Positions 16,659 through 25,125 of a DNA stretch of 59,394 bases are shown here, one piece after another. The notes below the pieces were generated by a model. That model was not told the DNA's origin. It worked only from the letters and a program-made list of their open reading frames with translations, and ran no database searches. Position 1 is the stretch's first letter. Each line of letters opens with the position of its first letter. The stretch is from NCBI RefSeq assembly GCF_001029435.1, contig NZ_LDOV01000023.1, forward strand, positions 1-59,394, written 5' to 3'. Origin of the DNA: Photobacterium aphoticum (GTDB lineage Bacteria > Pseudomonadota > Gammaproteobacteria > Enterobacterales > Vibrionaceae). Both the position numbers and the translations under genes were made by a program.

Positions 16659-17237
16659 ATGAGTGAAAGCACAAGTAAGAGCACTAACGCTGACCACACC
16701 AAAGCGAAGTCAACAGCGACTGTGACGCTGCCACGCTGGAAACGCTGGTTAAAAGAAGCGGTCTGGATGCTGGTGTTCGTGACAGTCGTCAGTATGGGGA
16801 TAGATTTTTGGCGCAGCCGCGATCTCCCGACAGACACCATACCGACGCCACACGTACAAACCTTGCTGGGCGAACAGGTCGATCTGCTTGCCCTCAGCCA
16901 GGACAAGCCGGTCATGCTCTATTTTTGGGGCACATGGTGTTCAGTGTGCCGTTTTGTCAGCCCATCCGTTAACTGGATGGCGGACAACGCGGGGGATAAC
17001 TATGAGGTTATCTCTGTCGCCATTAATTCAGGTGATAACCGACGTTTGGCGGCCTATTTGGATACGCACGATTACCACTTTGACACGGTTAACGATCAAC
17101 GTGGCCAGCTGATGCAAGCGTGGGGATTTAAAGCGGTACCGTCTATCGTGATTCTGAATAACGGCAAAATTGACAGCGTGACAACCGGCTTTACCAGCCC
17201 ATTAGGTTTATGGCTGCGCATGCAATTTTCCGGTTAA
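16659..17237 (+). CDS. ScsD/TlpA-like membrane-anchored thioredoxin
   Basis: A 192-residue redoxin with an N-terminal anchor (WMLVFVTVVSMGIDFW, about residues 32-47) and a periplasmic thioredoxin fold. The active site is FWGTWCSVCR near residue 90 (CSVC). A later cis-proline segment, FKAVPSIVILN, completes the fold. It lies directly after the scsB-like gene (32-base gap with a GGAATTGAG ribosome site), which matches the scsB-scsD order in scs operons. Its likely role is to receive electrons from ScsB and reduce periplasmic disulfides. A terminator follows the gene. Confidence 0.87.
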   Translation: MSESTSKSTNADHTKAKSTATVTLPRWKRWLKEAVWMLVFVTVVSMGIDFWRSRDLPTDTIPTPHVQTLLGEQVDLLALSQDKPVMLYFWGTWCSVCRFVSPSVNWMADNAGDNYEVISVAINSGDNRRLAAYLDTHDYHFDTVNDQRGQLMQAWGFKAVPSIVILNNGKIDSVTTGFTSPLGLWLRMQFSG

Positions 17238-17266
17238 TCGCGCCATAAAACGCTGACAGAAAGAAC

Positions 17267-17302
17267 AAGCGCCCATGACACATCGTCATGGGCGCTTTTT
17301 TA
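17267..17302 (+). terminator. Terminator after the scs-like operon
   Basis: Twelve-base stem AAGCGCCCATGA / TCATGGGCGCTT with a 7-base loop, running into a T tract. It lies between two convergent genes and could also act on the leftward ybaK-like gene, because A residues flank the other side. Confidence 0.9.
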
Positions 17303-17339
17303 TATGAGGAACAGTGTTAAAGAGGGAGCCGTGGACGGA

Positions 17340-17858
17340 TTATTCCCACTCCCAATGGCGACCTTCATGGCCTTGCGAGAACATCATGCGGTAGCCACTG
17401 ATGTTTTGGTGTGGCACACCTGACATGATCTTCTTAAACTCAGATTGATCTACATGGATCAAGTTCTTGTGATCGCCTGATTCGATATACAGTTCATCTT
17501 GCTCTAACAGTAAATCATCGATCAGCATATCGACCTGATAGGCTTGCCCCAATGACGGCACCGCACCCGGCGCACAATCTTGAAAGACGGTCGATAACTC
17601 ATGCTCCCCCACCAGAAAATACGGTTTGCCGAGCATGCGGCTGATTTTATCAATCATGACCCGCCGATTAGAAGACACAACGGCCATCAAGAATTGGCCT
17701 TGTTGATCCTTTAACAGCACCGCTTTAGCCACTTGTGCCGTAGGGACATGAGAAGCGATAGCAGAACTGAACGATGTATCGGTGCGCTTATGTCGAGTCA
17801 GCGCAAACTCCACATTATGATTATCCAAAAACTGTTCAACCGTGATTGCGATACCCAT
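17340..17858 (-). CDS. YbaK/ProX-type aminoacyl-tRNA deacylase family protein
   Basis: A 172-residue protein with the YbaK/proline-tRNA-synthetase-associated editing domain. Members hydrolyse mischarged aminoacyl-tRNAs in trans. Family features are the N-terminal VEFALTRHKRT, the AKAVLLKDQQGQFLMAVV strand with the conserved lysine near residue 46, and the GAVPSLGQAYQVDMLID segment near residue 109 (GxxPP-like, here GAVPS). The exact tRNA specificity cannot be assigned. It is convergent with the scs-like operon and followed by its terminator. Confidence 0.85.
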   Translation of the reverse strand: MGIAITVEQFLDNHNVEFALTRHKRTDTSFSSAIASHVPTAQVAKAVLLKDQQGQFLMAVVSSNRRVMIDKISRMLGKPYFLVGEHELSTVFQDCAPGAVPSLGQAYQVDMLIDDLLLEQDELYIESGDHKNLIHVDQSEFKKIMSGVPHQNISGYRMMFSQGHEGRHWEWE

Positions 17859-17960
17859 AACATCACCTCGTTTTTACGGTTTGACGCCCCATGAGTATAG
17901 CCCTGTGAACCGTATCTCTCCGCTTATTCGTGACACCACCAAAACACACCGCTAACAGTG

Positions 17961-18482
17961 TTATGGGGTAATACGGCGCGCTTGCCAGTAGGTACGTTGC
18001 CAGTAAGGATTCTTAAGGTTAGAAATCATCACCCCTTGCGAGGTCGAGGCATGAAGAAACTCTGAATTGCCCATGTAAATGCCCACATGGCGCAGGCGTC
18101 GGCCGGTTTTGAAAAACACCAAATCGCCTTTTTTTAGCGCCTTAATGTCAACCCACTTCCCTTTACGTGCCTGCTCAGCGGTCGTACGGGGTAACTGCAT
18201 ATTCAGCACATCAGCAAAACCAACCTGCACAAAAGCGGAACAATCAATGCCCTTTTGGGTTGTCCCCCCCAACTTATACGGTGTTCCTCTCCATTCTTTA
18301 TACACATTGGTAAAACTAGGAGAAGAAGAAAGCGGCACATTCATCGGCACATAGGTATAACGGGGATCATTTTTACCGACTGTCGCTTGGGAAGAAGAAG
18401 TATCGGCATTGTCCTGTTCTGGCGTCGAACTACAGCCGGTCAGCAAGCCTGCGAAGAGTACGATTGGTAACACAATTTTCAC
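17961..18482 (-). CDS. NlpC/P60 family lipoprotein (peptidoglycan endopeptidase)
   Basis: Probable outer-membrane lipoprotein that cleaves peptide bonds in peptidoglycan. I chose the GTG start at 18482 because AAAGGA lies upstream and it gives a clean lipoprotein signal, VKIVLPIVLFAGLLTGC; a TTG at 18509 would add nine residues. The NlpC/P60 domain covers the C-terminal two thirds: GIDCSAFVQVGF (catalytic Cys), RLRHVGIYMGN (catalytic His) and FLHASTSQGV (third polar residue). A Ser/Gln-rich linker follows the lipobox. The size fits the Spr/MepS and NlpC group. Confidence 0.92.
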   Translation of the reverse strand: MKIVLPIVLFAGLLTGCSSTPEQDNADTSSSQATVGKNDPRYTYVPMNVPLSSSPSFTNVYKEWRGTPYKLGGTTQKGIDCSAFVQVGFADVLNMQLPRTTAEQARKGKWVDIKALKKGDLVFFKTGRRLRHVGIYMGNSEFLHASTSQGVMISNLKNPYWQRTYWQARRITP

Positions 18483-18892
18483 AACGGAGGGATCCTTTCC
18501 GGCAATCAAAATAAGATTAATTTATGGTAGTTAATTACGCATCTTATCAAGTATAGACAGAATCAACCATCTTATGATCCTATTTAGCACACCGAGCGCA
18601 GAAAAAACACACAGCCTATTTTGTCGCAAGATGTCGCGATAAATGGAGAAGTTGACGCGAATGTACAGGAAGTCTAACAGTACGCAGATAAAAAAAAGGC
18701 TAGCAAAGCGCTAGCCCATAAAACTCCACACAACAGAAGAAATAGATACTAAAACACAACCTAGAGTTAGTGGCCGTATCTATTGAGTGTAGTTATCGCC
18801 CGTATCAAATTTGTTATCCAGTTGTTTTTACACAACAAAGAAACAAGTGCGAGCGGCTTCACGCTATCCTTTTCTCTGTCAATAATTCTCGG
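18483..18892. other. Intergenic region with no gene
   Basis: Holds the promoter side of the NlpC/P60 gene and the downstream side of the amidohydrolase gene. The only clear element is the leftward terminator at 18691-18716. No open frame with a ribosome site was seen. Confidence 0.6.
18691..18716 (-). terminator. Terminator of the amidohydrolase gene
   Basis: Read leftward: GGCTAGC, five-base loop, GCTAGCC, then seven T. It lies about 180 bases after the stop codon, leaving a long untranslated 3' end. Confidence 0.8.
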
Positions 18893-20584
18893 TCAAAACA
18901 TGGAATTCGACCCGGAAGTCATGGGTAATGCCTTCTCATGTTGGTAGGTGATCCCCCCTTGCAACATGGTCAGCAATACAGTGGATTTTGCGATCTGCTC
19001 TGCAGAGAGTTGCGTTAAATCCTTATCAATGAAGACTAAATCGGCAGATTTACCGATCACCAAGCTTCCGGTCACCGACTCGATGCCCAGCGATTTGGCG
19101 GGCTCGATAGTGTACGCTTCAATCGCCTTATGAATGTCTTTCACTCGATACTTCGTCGGTTGCTGTAAATTTTCCGCAATCCGTTTCAGTGGCGGCGTGT
19201 AATGAGCACCAAATCCGCCACTGCTTAATGCTACGCTGGTAGAGAAGTGCTCCAACGATTTGATGCTCACCACTTTGGCGTGATTCAACTGATCATGCGC
19301 CAAATCCGCACGGCGTACCGCGTTAAACAGGAAGTTCACCGTCACACCCATTTCACTAAAAAGTGGATACTGAACCGGCTTAATAAACTGCATCCCCGTG
19401 ATGGTAAAGCGCTGATCATCACTTTTTTGGCGGGCATTCTGAATGGAGTATAATGCAGCCTCTACCGCTGCATCGCCTTCCGCATGGATATAGGCACCAA
19501 AATTGACTTCCTCAAGGCGAGTCAGCCACGTGTTTAATTCCGTGGGTGTAAAATAAAACAGGCCATTAGGTTCAGAGGGAACCGTCGCTTTGTCATACGG
19601 TTGGGTAAGGCGTGCTGTGCCCAGACGGTATTGACCGTCCACATTGATCTTCACTTGATTCAACAAAAACAACGCATTGAGATCATTACGGTACATGCTG
19701 GTTAATTGCACCAGTTGATCATTCACCCCTTTAAACGGTGACAATCGAGGACGAACAGAGACACGGAAACCCAAATTGTAGTCTTGCGCCACTTTTTGCC
19801 AGAACTGCAAGCCACCATGATTCCAAAATCCGCCAGACTCACCAATACTGGTAATGCCTGATTTCTGTAGATCTAACGCCAGTGTTTCAAAGCGGTTCAG
19901 CACCTGATTCATGTCCATCTCATGAGTACGCAGGGCTTCTTCCAATACCATCTCTGATAATGAGCCCAGCACCACACCACTCGCCACCTTTTGCGGTGTA
20001 CGTAAGATTTTTGCACCAATCGGATCAACACTGTGTTTGTTGATTTTCATCTGCTGCAAGGCAACAGAATTCATCCAAATAACCGAAGAATGAGGTTCGC
20101 AAATCACAACAGGCACATGAGGGAAACGGGCGTCCAACCACTCCTTCGGTGTCAGACTTTTCAGATTAGCGGTTAATAATCCCTTCGCATAACCCACCAG
20201 CCATTGCCCGGATTCCAATTCCTCCGCACGTTGCTGACAGGCATCTTTTGAGCTTGATGAAGAATGGATATCCACTTCACAAGAGACATTTTCAAACCCG
20301 ATGGTATCAAACAGATGGGTATGCAAATCAATGAAACCCGGATAAATGGAGGCCCCTTTGGCATCTATACGGGTCGTCGTGTCCGTGACCAACGCTTTTG
20401 CGCCCTGGCCTTCCCCGAGATAACTGATTTTTCCGTCGGAAATGCCGATTACGGTATCGGGGGGCATATTGTAAACAATACCTCCCGAGATAAGCGTATC
20501 GACAGATGAGCGGGCAAACACAGGTTCAACACACAGCCCTGCCACCAACATTCCCAAAAGAAAACGACGTAACTTAAATGTCAT
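18893..20584 (-). CDS. Exported YtcJ-like amidohydrolase
   Basis: A 563-residue metal-dependent hydrolase of the amidohydrolase 3 (YtcJ/NfdA-like) group, with a signal peptide at residues 1-24 (cleavage after PVFA), so periplasmic. The first metal ligands are in GFIDLHTHLFD (HxH, about residue 87). The KINVDGQYRLGTA segment matches the family K-x-x-x-DG region, and YIHAEGDAAVEAAL gives a later His-x2-GD site. The position where relatives carry the metal-binding Asp in a GSD motif reads SSGGFGAHYTPPL here, so this ligand appears missing or moved. The substrate is unknown. It is preceded by its own promoter region and has a downstream terminator. Confidence 0.82.
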   Translation of the reverse strand: MTFKLRRFLLGMLVAGLCVEPVFARSSVDTLISGGIVYNMPPDTVIGISDGKISYLGEGQGAKALVTDTTTRIDAKGASIYPGFIDLHTHLFDTIGFENVSCEVDIHSSSSSKDACQQRAEELESGQWLVGYAKGLLTANLKSLTPKEWLDARFPHVPVVICEPHSSVIWMNSVALQQMKINKHSVDPIGAKILRTPQKVASGVVLGSLSEMVLEEALRTHEMDMNQVLNRFETLALDLQKSGITSIGESGGFWNHGGLQFWQKVAQDYNLGFRVSVRPRLSPFKGVNDQLVQLTSMYRNDLNALFLLNQVKINVDGQYRLGTARLTQPYDKATVPSEPNGLFYFTPTELNTWLTRLEEVNFGAYIHAEGDAAVEAALYSIQNARQKSDDQRFTITGMQFIKPVQYPLFSEMGVTVNFLFNAVRRADLAHDQLNHAKVVSIKSLEHFSTSVALSSGGFGAHYTPPLKRIAENLQQPTKYRVKDIHKAIEAYTIEPAKSLGIESVTGSLVIGKSADLVFIDKDLTQLSAEQIAKSTVLLTMLQGGITYQHEKALPMTSGSNSMF

Positions 20585-20828
20585 TGTTCACCCATAAGCA
20601 GATTGTCATCGCAAGCTTATAATGGATGACTCTCAAAACAGAAATGAGATTTGTAAATATCCCTTTTTTTGTGAATCTACAACACTTTACCCCTTGAATG
20701 ACACCCCTTTCGACCAACAAGTGACACTTATTGCTTCAGAGCCCTCAAAGTGCATATGTCGAACTGGTCATACAACCTAAAAGATCACATAATACCTACT
20801 ATTTTGTAATACATGCTAAGGAGTGTGC

Positions 20829-21587
20829 GTGCTTACTTTTATCCGCCTTTTTCTCGCGGCCCTTTTCATTATCTTCATGAGCTTGTTTGCGTTGATTTAC
20901 TGCTGCGTATTCAAACCTCGCGATCCTAAGCACGTGTACTTTTTCTGCCGCTGGTTCAATCAATTACACAAGCTGATTGGATTAGAACTGATCCAACGGG
21001 GATTAGATAAACCGGCTTCTATTCCGCATGCGGTGTACATTTCTAATCACCAAAATGTGTTTGATTTTGTCACCTCACCCGGCATGTTACCGCCCCGTAC
21101 GGTTTCCATCGGCAAGAAGAGTTTGTTGTGGATCCCATTTTTCGGGCAGTTGTACTGGATAACCGGCAATATCCTGATTGATCGTGAAAACAAATCAAAA
21201 GCGCGTGACACCATTGCGCAGGTGGTTGATGCCATTCATCAGCGTGATTTATCGATTTGGATGTACCCGGAAGGCACACGCAGTAAAGGGCGTGGACTGC
21301 TGCCCTTTAAGAGTGGCGCATTTCGAATGGCCATTGCCGCTGGCGTCCCTATTGTGCCAGTGTGTGTGAGTTCTATTCACAACAAGATTTCATTAGCCAA
21401 GCGGGATAACGGTGTCGTGATTGCAGAAATGCTCGACCCTATTGATGTCTCAGGTTACGAACTGAAAGACGCCCGCGCGTTAGCCGATCACTGCCACCAG
21501 TTGATGGCGGAAAAGATTGCGGCATTGGATGAAGAAGTGGCACGCATTGAGCAATCCCGCACAGCGGAAGCGGTAAAAACCGCGTAA
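20829..21587 (+). CDS. plsC: 1-acyl-sn-glycerol-3-phosphate acyltransferase
   Basis: Makes phosphatidic acid from lysophosphatidic acid at the inner membrane. The GTG at 20829 was chosen because AAGGAG ends five bases before it; the earlier in-frame GTG at 20823 overlaps that site. An N-terminal hydrophobic helix is followed by the acyltransferase motifs ISNHQNVFD (HX4D), GKKSLLWIPFFGQLYWITGN, IDRENKSKA, MYPEGTRSKGRG and GVPIVPVCVS. These are very close to E. coli PlsC along the whole length. A terminator follows. Confidence 0.96.
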   Translation: MLTFIRLFLAALFIIFMSLFALIYCCVFKPRDPKHVYFFCRWFNQLHKLIGLELIQRGLDKPASIPHAVYISNHQNVFDFVTSPGMLPPRTVSIGKKSLLWIPFFGQLYWITGNILIDRENKSKARDTIAQVVDAIHQRDLSIWMYPEGTRSKGRGLLPFKSGAFRMAIAAGVPIVPVCVSSIHNKISLAKRDNGVVIAEMLDPIDVSGYELKDARALADHCHQLMAEKIAALDEEVARIEQSRTAEAVKTA

Positions 21588-21612
21588 AGACGTGCTGGCT
21601 ATTCAACCAAAG

Positions 21613-21646
21613 AAAAGGCTTGTCGAGTGACAAGCCTTTTCTGTTT
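21613..21646 (+). terminator. Terminator after plsC
   Basis: Twelve-base stem AAAAGGCTTGTC / GACAAGCCTTTT with a four-base loop, followed by a T-rich tail. The symmetrical A/T flanks would also serve the convergent hydrolase gene. Confidence 0.88.
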
Positions 21647-21673
21647 TACCTGTTGTCACCGCGTGTAATGCGT

Positions 21674-22519
21674 TTATGCCAACAGTAAATCAAATCCCTG
21701 ACGTAATTGATCACTTTGCAAAATGCGACCATGCCCCAACCCTTCTGTGGCAATCAAGGTCACATGATGATTGTGAGCCGCCAGTTCTGATTCTGAAAAC
21801 GCAGCAAAACGATCTTGGCGATCATGCACAATCACCACCTTTCCCTGCCATTGTGCTAACTTCGCCGCCGGATCAATGTGGCTGAGCGGGTATTGATAGG
21901 CTTGTGCAATATCATCGACGACCTCATGAAACAGTTTCATGGAATAGCCCGAATGCTCTACCGCTGAAATCAGGTTATCGGTATAGTTCAGCACCGGCGC
22001 AACCAATAACACCGGCTTACCGACTAAGCTGGCATGCTGGCTTTCCAACACCATTGCGCCACCCATGCTATGCGCAATCACACCCGCAATGCTGGATTGC
22101 GCGTCCAATACACCGTCTAGTGCGCGCACAAAGCCCGGCAGGTGGCCATATTGCCCTTCACTCTCGCCATGGGCGGGATTATCAAATGCCAATGCCTTAA
22201 AGCCCGCAGCGGCGATGTGTACCATCAACGGAAAAAACTGCGTTGCTGAGCCTGACCAACCGTGTCCCAATACCCACGTTGGCCCTTCACCCAAACTGTA
22301 CGTCATTATCATTCCTTCCGACGTCATAATAGGCTGTCGGACTAATCCTTCGGGTACAGGTGTCGGGCGTTTATTGCGTTCCGGTGTTAACAGCACCTTC
22401 ATGGCCACCTTTTTTGCATGCTTCGGTGCAAGGCGATGATGTAAACGGGTTGAGAGGTTCACAAGTTGTCGGCGCACATTCACTTTGCCGCTTTTCTGGA
22501 AATAAATTTTGCTACTCAT
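21674..22519 (-). CDS. Alpha/beta hydrolase
   Basis: A 281-residue serine hydrolase of unknown substrate. The first conserved strand motif is LGHGWSGSATQF (HGW oxyanion region), and the nucleophile elbow is VIAHSMGGAMVLE (GxSxG-type, HSMGG). The acid is probably in IVHDRQDRFA and the catalytic His in TEGLGHGRIL near the C-terminus. It has no signal peptide but a basic N-terminal stretch of about 50 residues. It lies downstream of a TetR regulator in the same direction, and a motif resembling one in the tetR promoter lies 137 bases before its start. It is therefore probably controlled by that regulator. Confidence 0.85.
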   Translation of the reverse strand: MSSKIYFQKSGKVNVRRQLVNLSTRLHHRLAPKHAKKVAMKVLLTPERNKRPTPVPEGLVRQPIMTSEGMIMTYSLGEGPTWVLGHGWSGSATQFFPLMVHIAAAGFKALAFDNPAHGESEGQYGHLPGFVRALDGVLDAQSSIAGVIAHSMGGAMVLESQHASLVGKPVLLVAPVLNYTDNLISAVEHSGYSMKLFHEVVDDIAQAYQYPLSHIDPAAKLAQWQGKVVIVHDRQDRFAAFSESELAAHNHHVTLIATEGLGHGRILQSDQLRQGFDLLLA

Positions 22520-22655
22520 CCCTACCTCTTGTTTGATTTAGTCTTGCTTTCGCATTCTGTTGAGCGTGTTCATTTGGGTTTTATTGCGCTTTGCACCTAT
22601 CACGGCCTCTCTCAGCGCCCTCGTACTGAGCTGGCGTGCGTCTAAATACAAAATA

Positions 22656-22674
22656 GAACGGTCGTGCTTTTTTA
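22656..22674. promoter_or_regulatory. Operator-like motif before the alpha/beta hydrolase gene
   Basis: GAACGGTCGTGCTTTTTTA matches the motif in the tetR promoter (23350-23368) at 16 of 19 positions, in the same orientation. The gap 22520-22719 otherwise has no convincing gene. A 64-codon frame here starts inside the tetR end and lacks a ribosome site. Confidence 0.45.
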
Positions 22675-22719
22675 GTGTAACGCTATGATCGGTAAAGCCG
22701 AATATAACGTCAGGCGTCA

Positions 22720-23313
22720 CTACGCACGCCACTGACGAAACAGATCATCAATCCCCAGCCAAAAGCGCTGATGGTCTTCTGTCTCTAACGCAAGCGACAT
22801 AAACAAATGACTACTGAGATACACCCCATAAAGCTGATAAACGCACTGCCAGCTATCCAGTGACGATAAAAACTCCCCGCTCTCTTTGGCTTTTTCTATC
22901 TGGCGGAACAAATAGGTTAGCCAGCGCTGAGTCAGGTTGGCTAAGGCTTGCTGAATAGGATCGTCGCTTTTCGCTCCGTCTTTCCAGGCATCTAAAAACA
23001 TACAACTGCCCTGAAAAGATCGGTTCCATGCTAACCACTGAGCGCACAACTGACGCAGTTTACTTTCGACCGTTGCGTGCTCAACCTGGCGCGTGGGTTC
23101 AATCACTCGTGCCATAAACTGTAACCCGGCAAACTCCAAGACAGCGATTTGCAAGTTTTCTTTGGCCTGAAAGTGGGCAAACACGCCGCTTTTCGACAAA
23201 CCGGCTGCTTTGGCTAACTCACCAATGGTGAGGCTATCGAGCCCGTCACGGCTGGCGATCGCAAAGGCGGTCGTTAAAATATGTTCTCGTGTCAGCTGCT
23301 TTTTATTCATCAT
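22720..23313 (-). CDS. TetR family transcriptional regulator
   Basis: A 197-residue regulator. The N-terminal helix-turn-helix is classical: REHILTTAFAIASRDGLDSL, TIGELAKAAGLSKSGVFAHF and QAKENLQIAVLEF. The C-terminal ligand domain contains a cysteine-bearing GSCMFLDAWKDGA segment similar to TetR_C groups found next to hydrolases. It likely represses its own promoter and the downstream alpha/beta hydrolase, since both are preceded by the same 19-base motif. The inducer is unknown. Confidence 0.92.
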   Translation of the reverse strand: MMNKKQLTREHILTTAFAIASRDGLDSLTIGELAKAAGLSKSGVFAHFQAKENLQIAVLEFAGLQFMARVIEPTRQVEHATVESKLRQLCAQWLAWNRSFQGSCMFLDAWKDGAKSDDPIQQALANLTQRWLTYLFRQIEKAKESGEFLSSLDSWQCVYQLYGVYLSSHLFMSLALETEDHQRFWLGIDDLFRQWRA

Positions 23314-23349
23314 GCTTTATGGCTGTCATCTTGCTATGTGCTATTTTTA

Positions 23350-23368
23350 GCACGATCGTACTTTTTTA
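23350..23368. promoter_or_regulatory. Operator-like motif in the tetR promoter
   Basis: GCACGATCGTACTTTTTTA, with the nearly palindromic core GCACGATCGTAC, centred about 40 bases before the tetR start codon. The ACG-A/G-TCGT core with a following T run recurs before the hydrolase gene. Confidence 0.5.
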
Positions 23369-23439
23369 AACAACGACTATCTTACAACTCCGACCACATC
23401 AATCACCATGTCATCGGCTGTTAACCAGCCAAAAGCCGA

Positions 23440-23688
23440 CTAACGCTCAGCGAATCGAAACAGGCTATCAATAGCAATCGGACACTCACCCACTTGCTGA
23501 ACCATGTCTTCCGCTTGTTTGAGGGAGTCATAACTGCATGGGATCCCATACGTGTCCGTGATCGGGTAATCATTTCCATCACGATCAATGAAATGCACAC
23601 TCCATCCTGCACTGAGGAAGTCATGCACGAGTCGGGCTTCTACGATGGCCTTATCCGCCATTAATTGGCGACACTCTGACAATACCAT
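23440..23688 (-). CDS. Small conserved-looking protein of unknown function
   Basis: An 82-residue soluble protein without recognisable domain. It is mixed-charge, contains WSVHFIDRDGNDYPI and a central GIPCSYDSLKQAEDMV, and has no membrane segment. The ATG at 23688 has a good AGGTGA ribosome site a few bases upstream, and the frame is free of rare-codon clusters, so it is probably real. It stands alone between the tetR promoter and the DUF2750 gene. Confidence 0.65.
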   Translation of the reverse strand: MVLSECRQLMADKAIVEARLVHDFLSAGWSVHFIDRDGNDYPITDTYGIPCSYDSLKQAEDMVQQVGECPIAIDSLFRFAER

Positions 23689-23750
23689 ACGTCACCTCGT
23701 CTTCTTGCTTAATGTACTCTTTGAAAGTATATACCAACTCAAAAATCCAT

Positions 23751-23788
23751 AAAAAAAGGCCATGGGCAAACGCCACACAGCCTTTCTT
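23751..23788 (-). terminator. Terminator of the DUF2750 gene
   Basis: Read leftward: AAAGGC stem, inner GGC/GCC pair with loop, GCCTTT, then more T. It lies about 35 bases after the DUF2750 stop codon. The stem is interrupted, so strength is uncertain. Confidence 0.45.
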
Positions 23789-23819
23789 CACGCTCGTCCG
23801 GCTTAGTGCCGGCAAAGCA

Positions 23820-24173
23820 TTATAGGTACAGTTTCGCTACGTCAGATGGCTCTTTCTCAGAACCTTCCAGTTCCGCCGTCCAGTTCAGACCAACCAGTAC
23901 ACCATCTTCAGATAGGGTGATCATCCAGTCTTCAACGAAGACATCCAGTGGGATCATTACAGAAACGAACTCAGCCCACTCGTCAACACAATGCAATGCT
24001 GCGTCTGCTTGGTTAGACCAAAATGGCATGACTTCTGATTCTTCAAACTCGCTCGAGTCAACAGAAAGCCAGTCACCTTCTTCATTACAAAGGCCCCATA
24101 CTTGTTGGGTCTCTTTTGTCTCTGTAACAAATAGCTCACAGTTTGCTTGAATATCTGCGGTTAACTTAGTCAT
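23820..24173 (-). CDS. DUF2750 domain protein
   Basis: A 117-residue acidic cytoplasmic protein of the DUF2750 family, common in Vibrio and related genera and without known function. Recognised from the pattern ETQQVWGLCNEEGDW near the N-terminus, VMPFWSNQADAALHC in the middle, and IPLDVFVEDWMITLSEDGVL towards the end. No membrane or signal segment. It is monocistronic, with its own terminator. Confidence 0.8.
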   Translation of the reverse strand: MTKLTADIQANCELFVTETKETQQVWGLCNEEGDWLSVDSSEFEESEVMPFWSNQADAALHCVDEWAEFVSVMIPLDVFVEDWMITLSEDGVLVGLNWTAELEGSEKEPSDVAKLYL

Positions 24174-24405
24174 TCTATTCTCTCTTGTCTTTTATATATG
24201 ACATCAACAGCTTGATGTAGACCTATAATACCAGAGTTTACATCAGGAACACCTATGCTAATTATACTTCCCGTAGAGAATGCCGTTTTGATGACGATCG
24301 TAATGAAGTGCTGTTCGCTATACTTGATCTGACATTGCCAGCGCAGACCTGCAATGCAATCAATAACTCTGACGAAAGCGCCGTTTTCACCACAGCGAGG
24401 TGCCC

Positions 24406-25005
24406 ATGGCAACTGTCGATTGGCTAACACACTTTAACAATCAACCCATGTTGACGCCCCGCTCTCATCTGGTGGAGGCACATACCTTTCTGGGGGATCA
24501 AAATGGCCAACAACGGGTTGCAGTAGATTGTGCATGTGGCACCGGCCGTGACGTGCTGTATTTACTGGAACAAGGCTACCGCGTGTATGCGTTTGATAAC
24601 GACATGCCTAGACTCAATACCCTCTCTGAACACCCACTGCTGGGCGCCAACCCCAATTTAGATATTCAGATCAGCAGTTTTGCTGATTACCACTTCCCTA
24701 AAGCCCACTTAATCAATGCCAGTGCATGTTTGTTCTTTTGCACACCCCGTGATTTCACCACCCTGTGGGGACGCATTGAATACAGCCTCGAAACCAACGG
24801 CATTTTCTGTGGCCACTTTCTCGGGAAAGAAACGTTAGAGGCCGATGAGCAACTGCCCATTCTGACCCACTCACAAGCAGAACTCGAACACCTGCTCTCC
24901 CCCTTCTACATTATTTCCTGGAAGAAAAAACAAGAATATTCGGCCAATTTAACAGGTGCGAAACGCCTTTGGCTGGTTCACACCATCATTGCAATGAAAA
25001 AATAA
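24406..25005 (+). CDS. Class I SAM-dependent methyltransferase
   Basis: A 199-residue TehB-like methyltransferase. The SAM-binding motif I is VDCACGTGRDVLYLLEQGY (about residues 42-60), and the acidic end of strand 2 is in YAFDNDMPRL. Later strands carry INASACLFFCTP and the FCGHFLGKE segment. I preferred the ATG at 24406 over a GTG at 24400 because GAGGTG precedes it at the right distance. The TehB-like features (DxxCGxGRD, FLGxxD/E) suggest a small-molecule or metalloid substrate, but this is unproven. Confidence 0.8.
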   Translation: MATVDWLTHFNNQPMLTPRSHLVEAHTFLGDQNGQQRVAVDCACGTGRDVLYLLEQGYRVYAFDNDMPRLNTLSEHPLLGANPNLDIQISSFADYHFPKAHLINASACLFFCTPRDFTTLWGRIEYSLETNGIFCGHFLGKETLEADEQLPILTHSQAELEHLLSPFYIISWKKKQEYSANLTGAKRLWLVHTIIAMKK

Positions 25006-25125
25006 TAACGGCAACAGAAAGACCACAAAAATATTATTGATAAGGCACAAATTTCAGTTCTTGCGATGAAAATTTCATGACAAAATACTGCCTAATTCTT
25101 CCTCTCTTTTGTTAGGTTTTCATCT

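Noticed and set aside
22538..22732. 64-codon frame overlapping the tetR end
   Set aside because: Starts at GTG within tetR without a ribosome site and spans the likely hydrolase promoter and operator.
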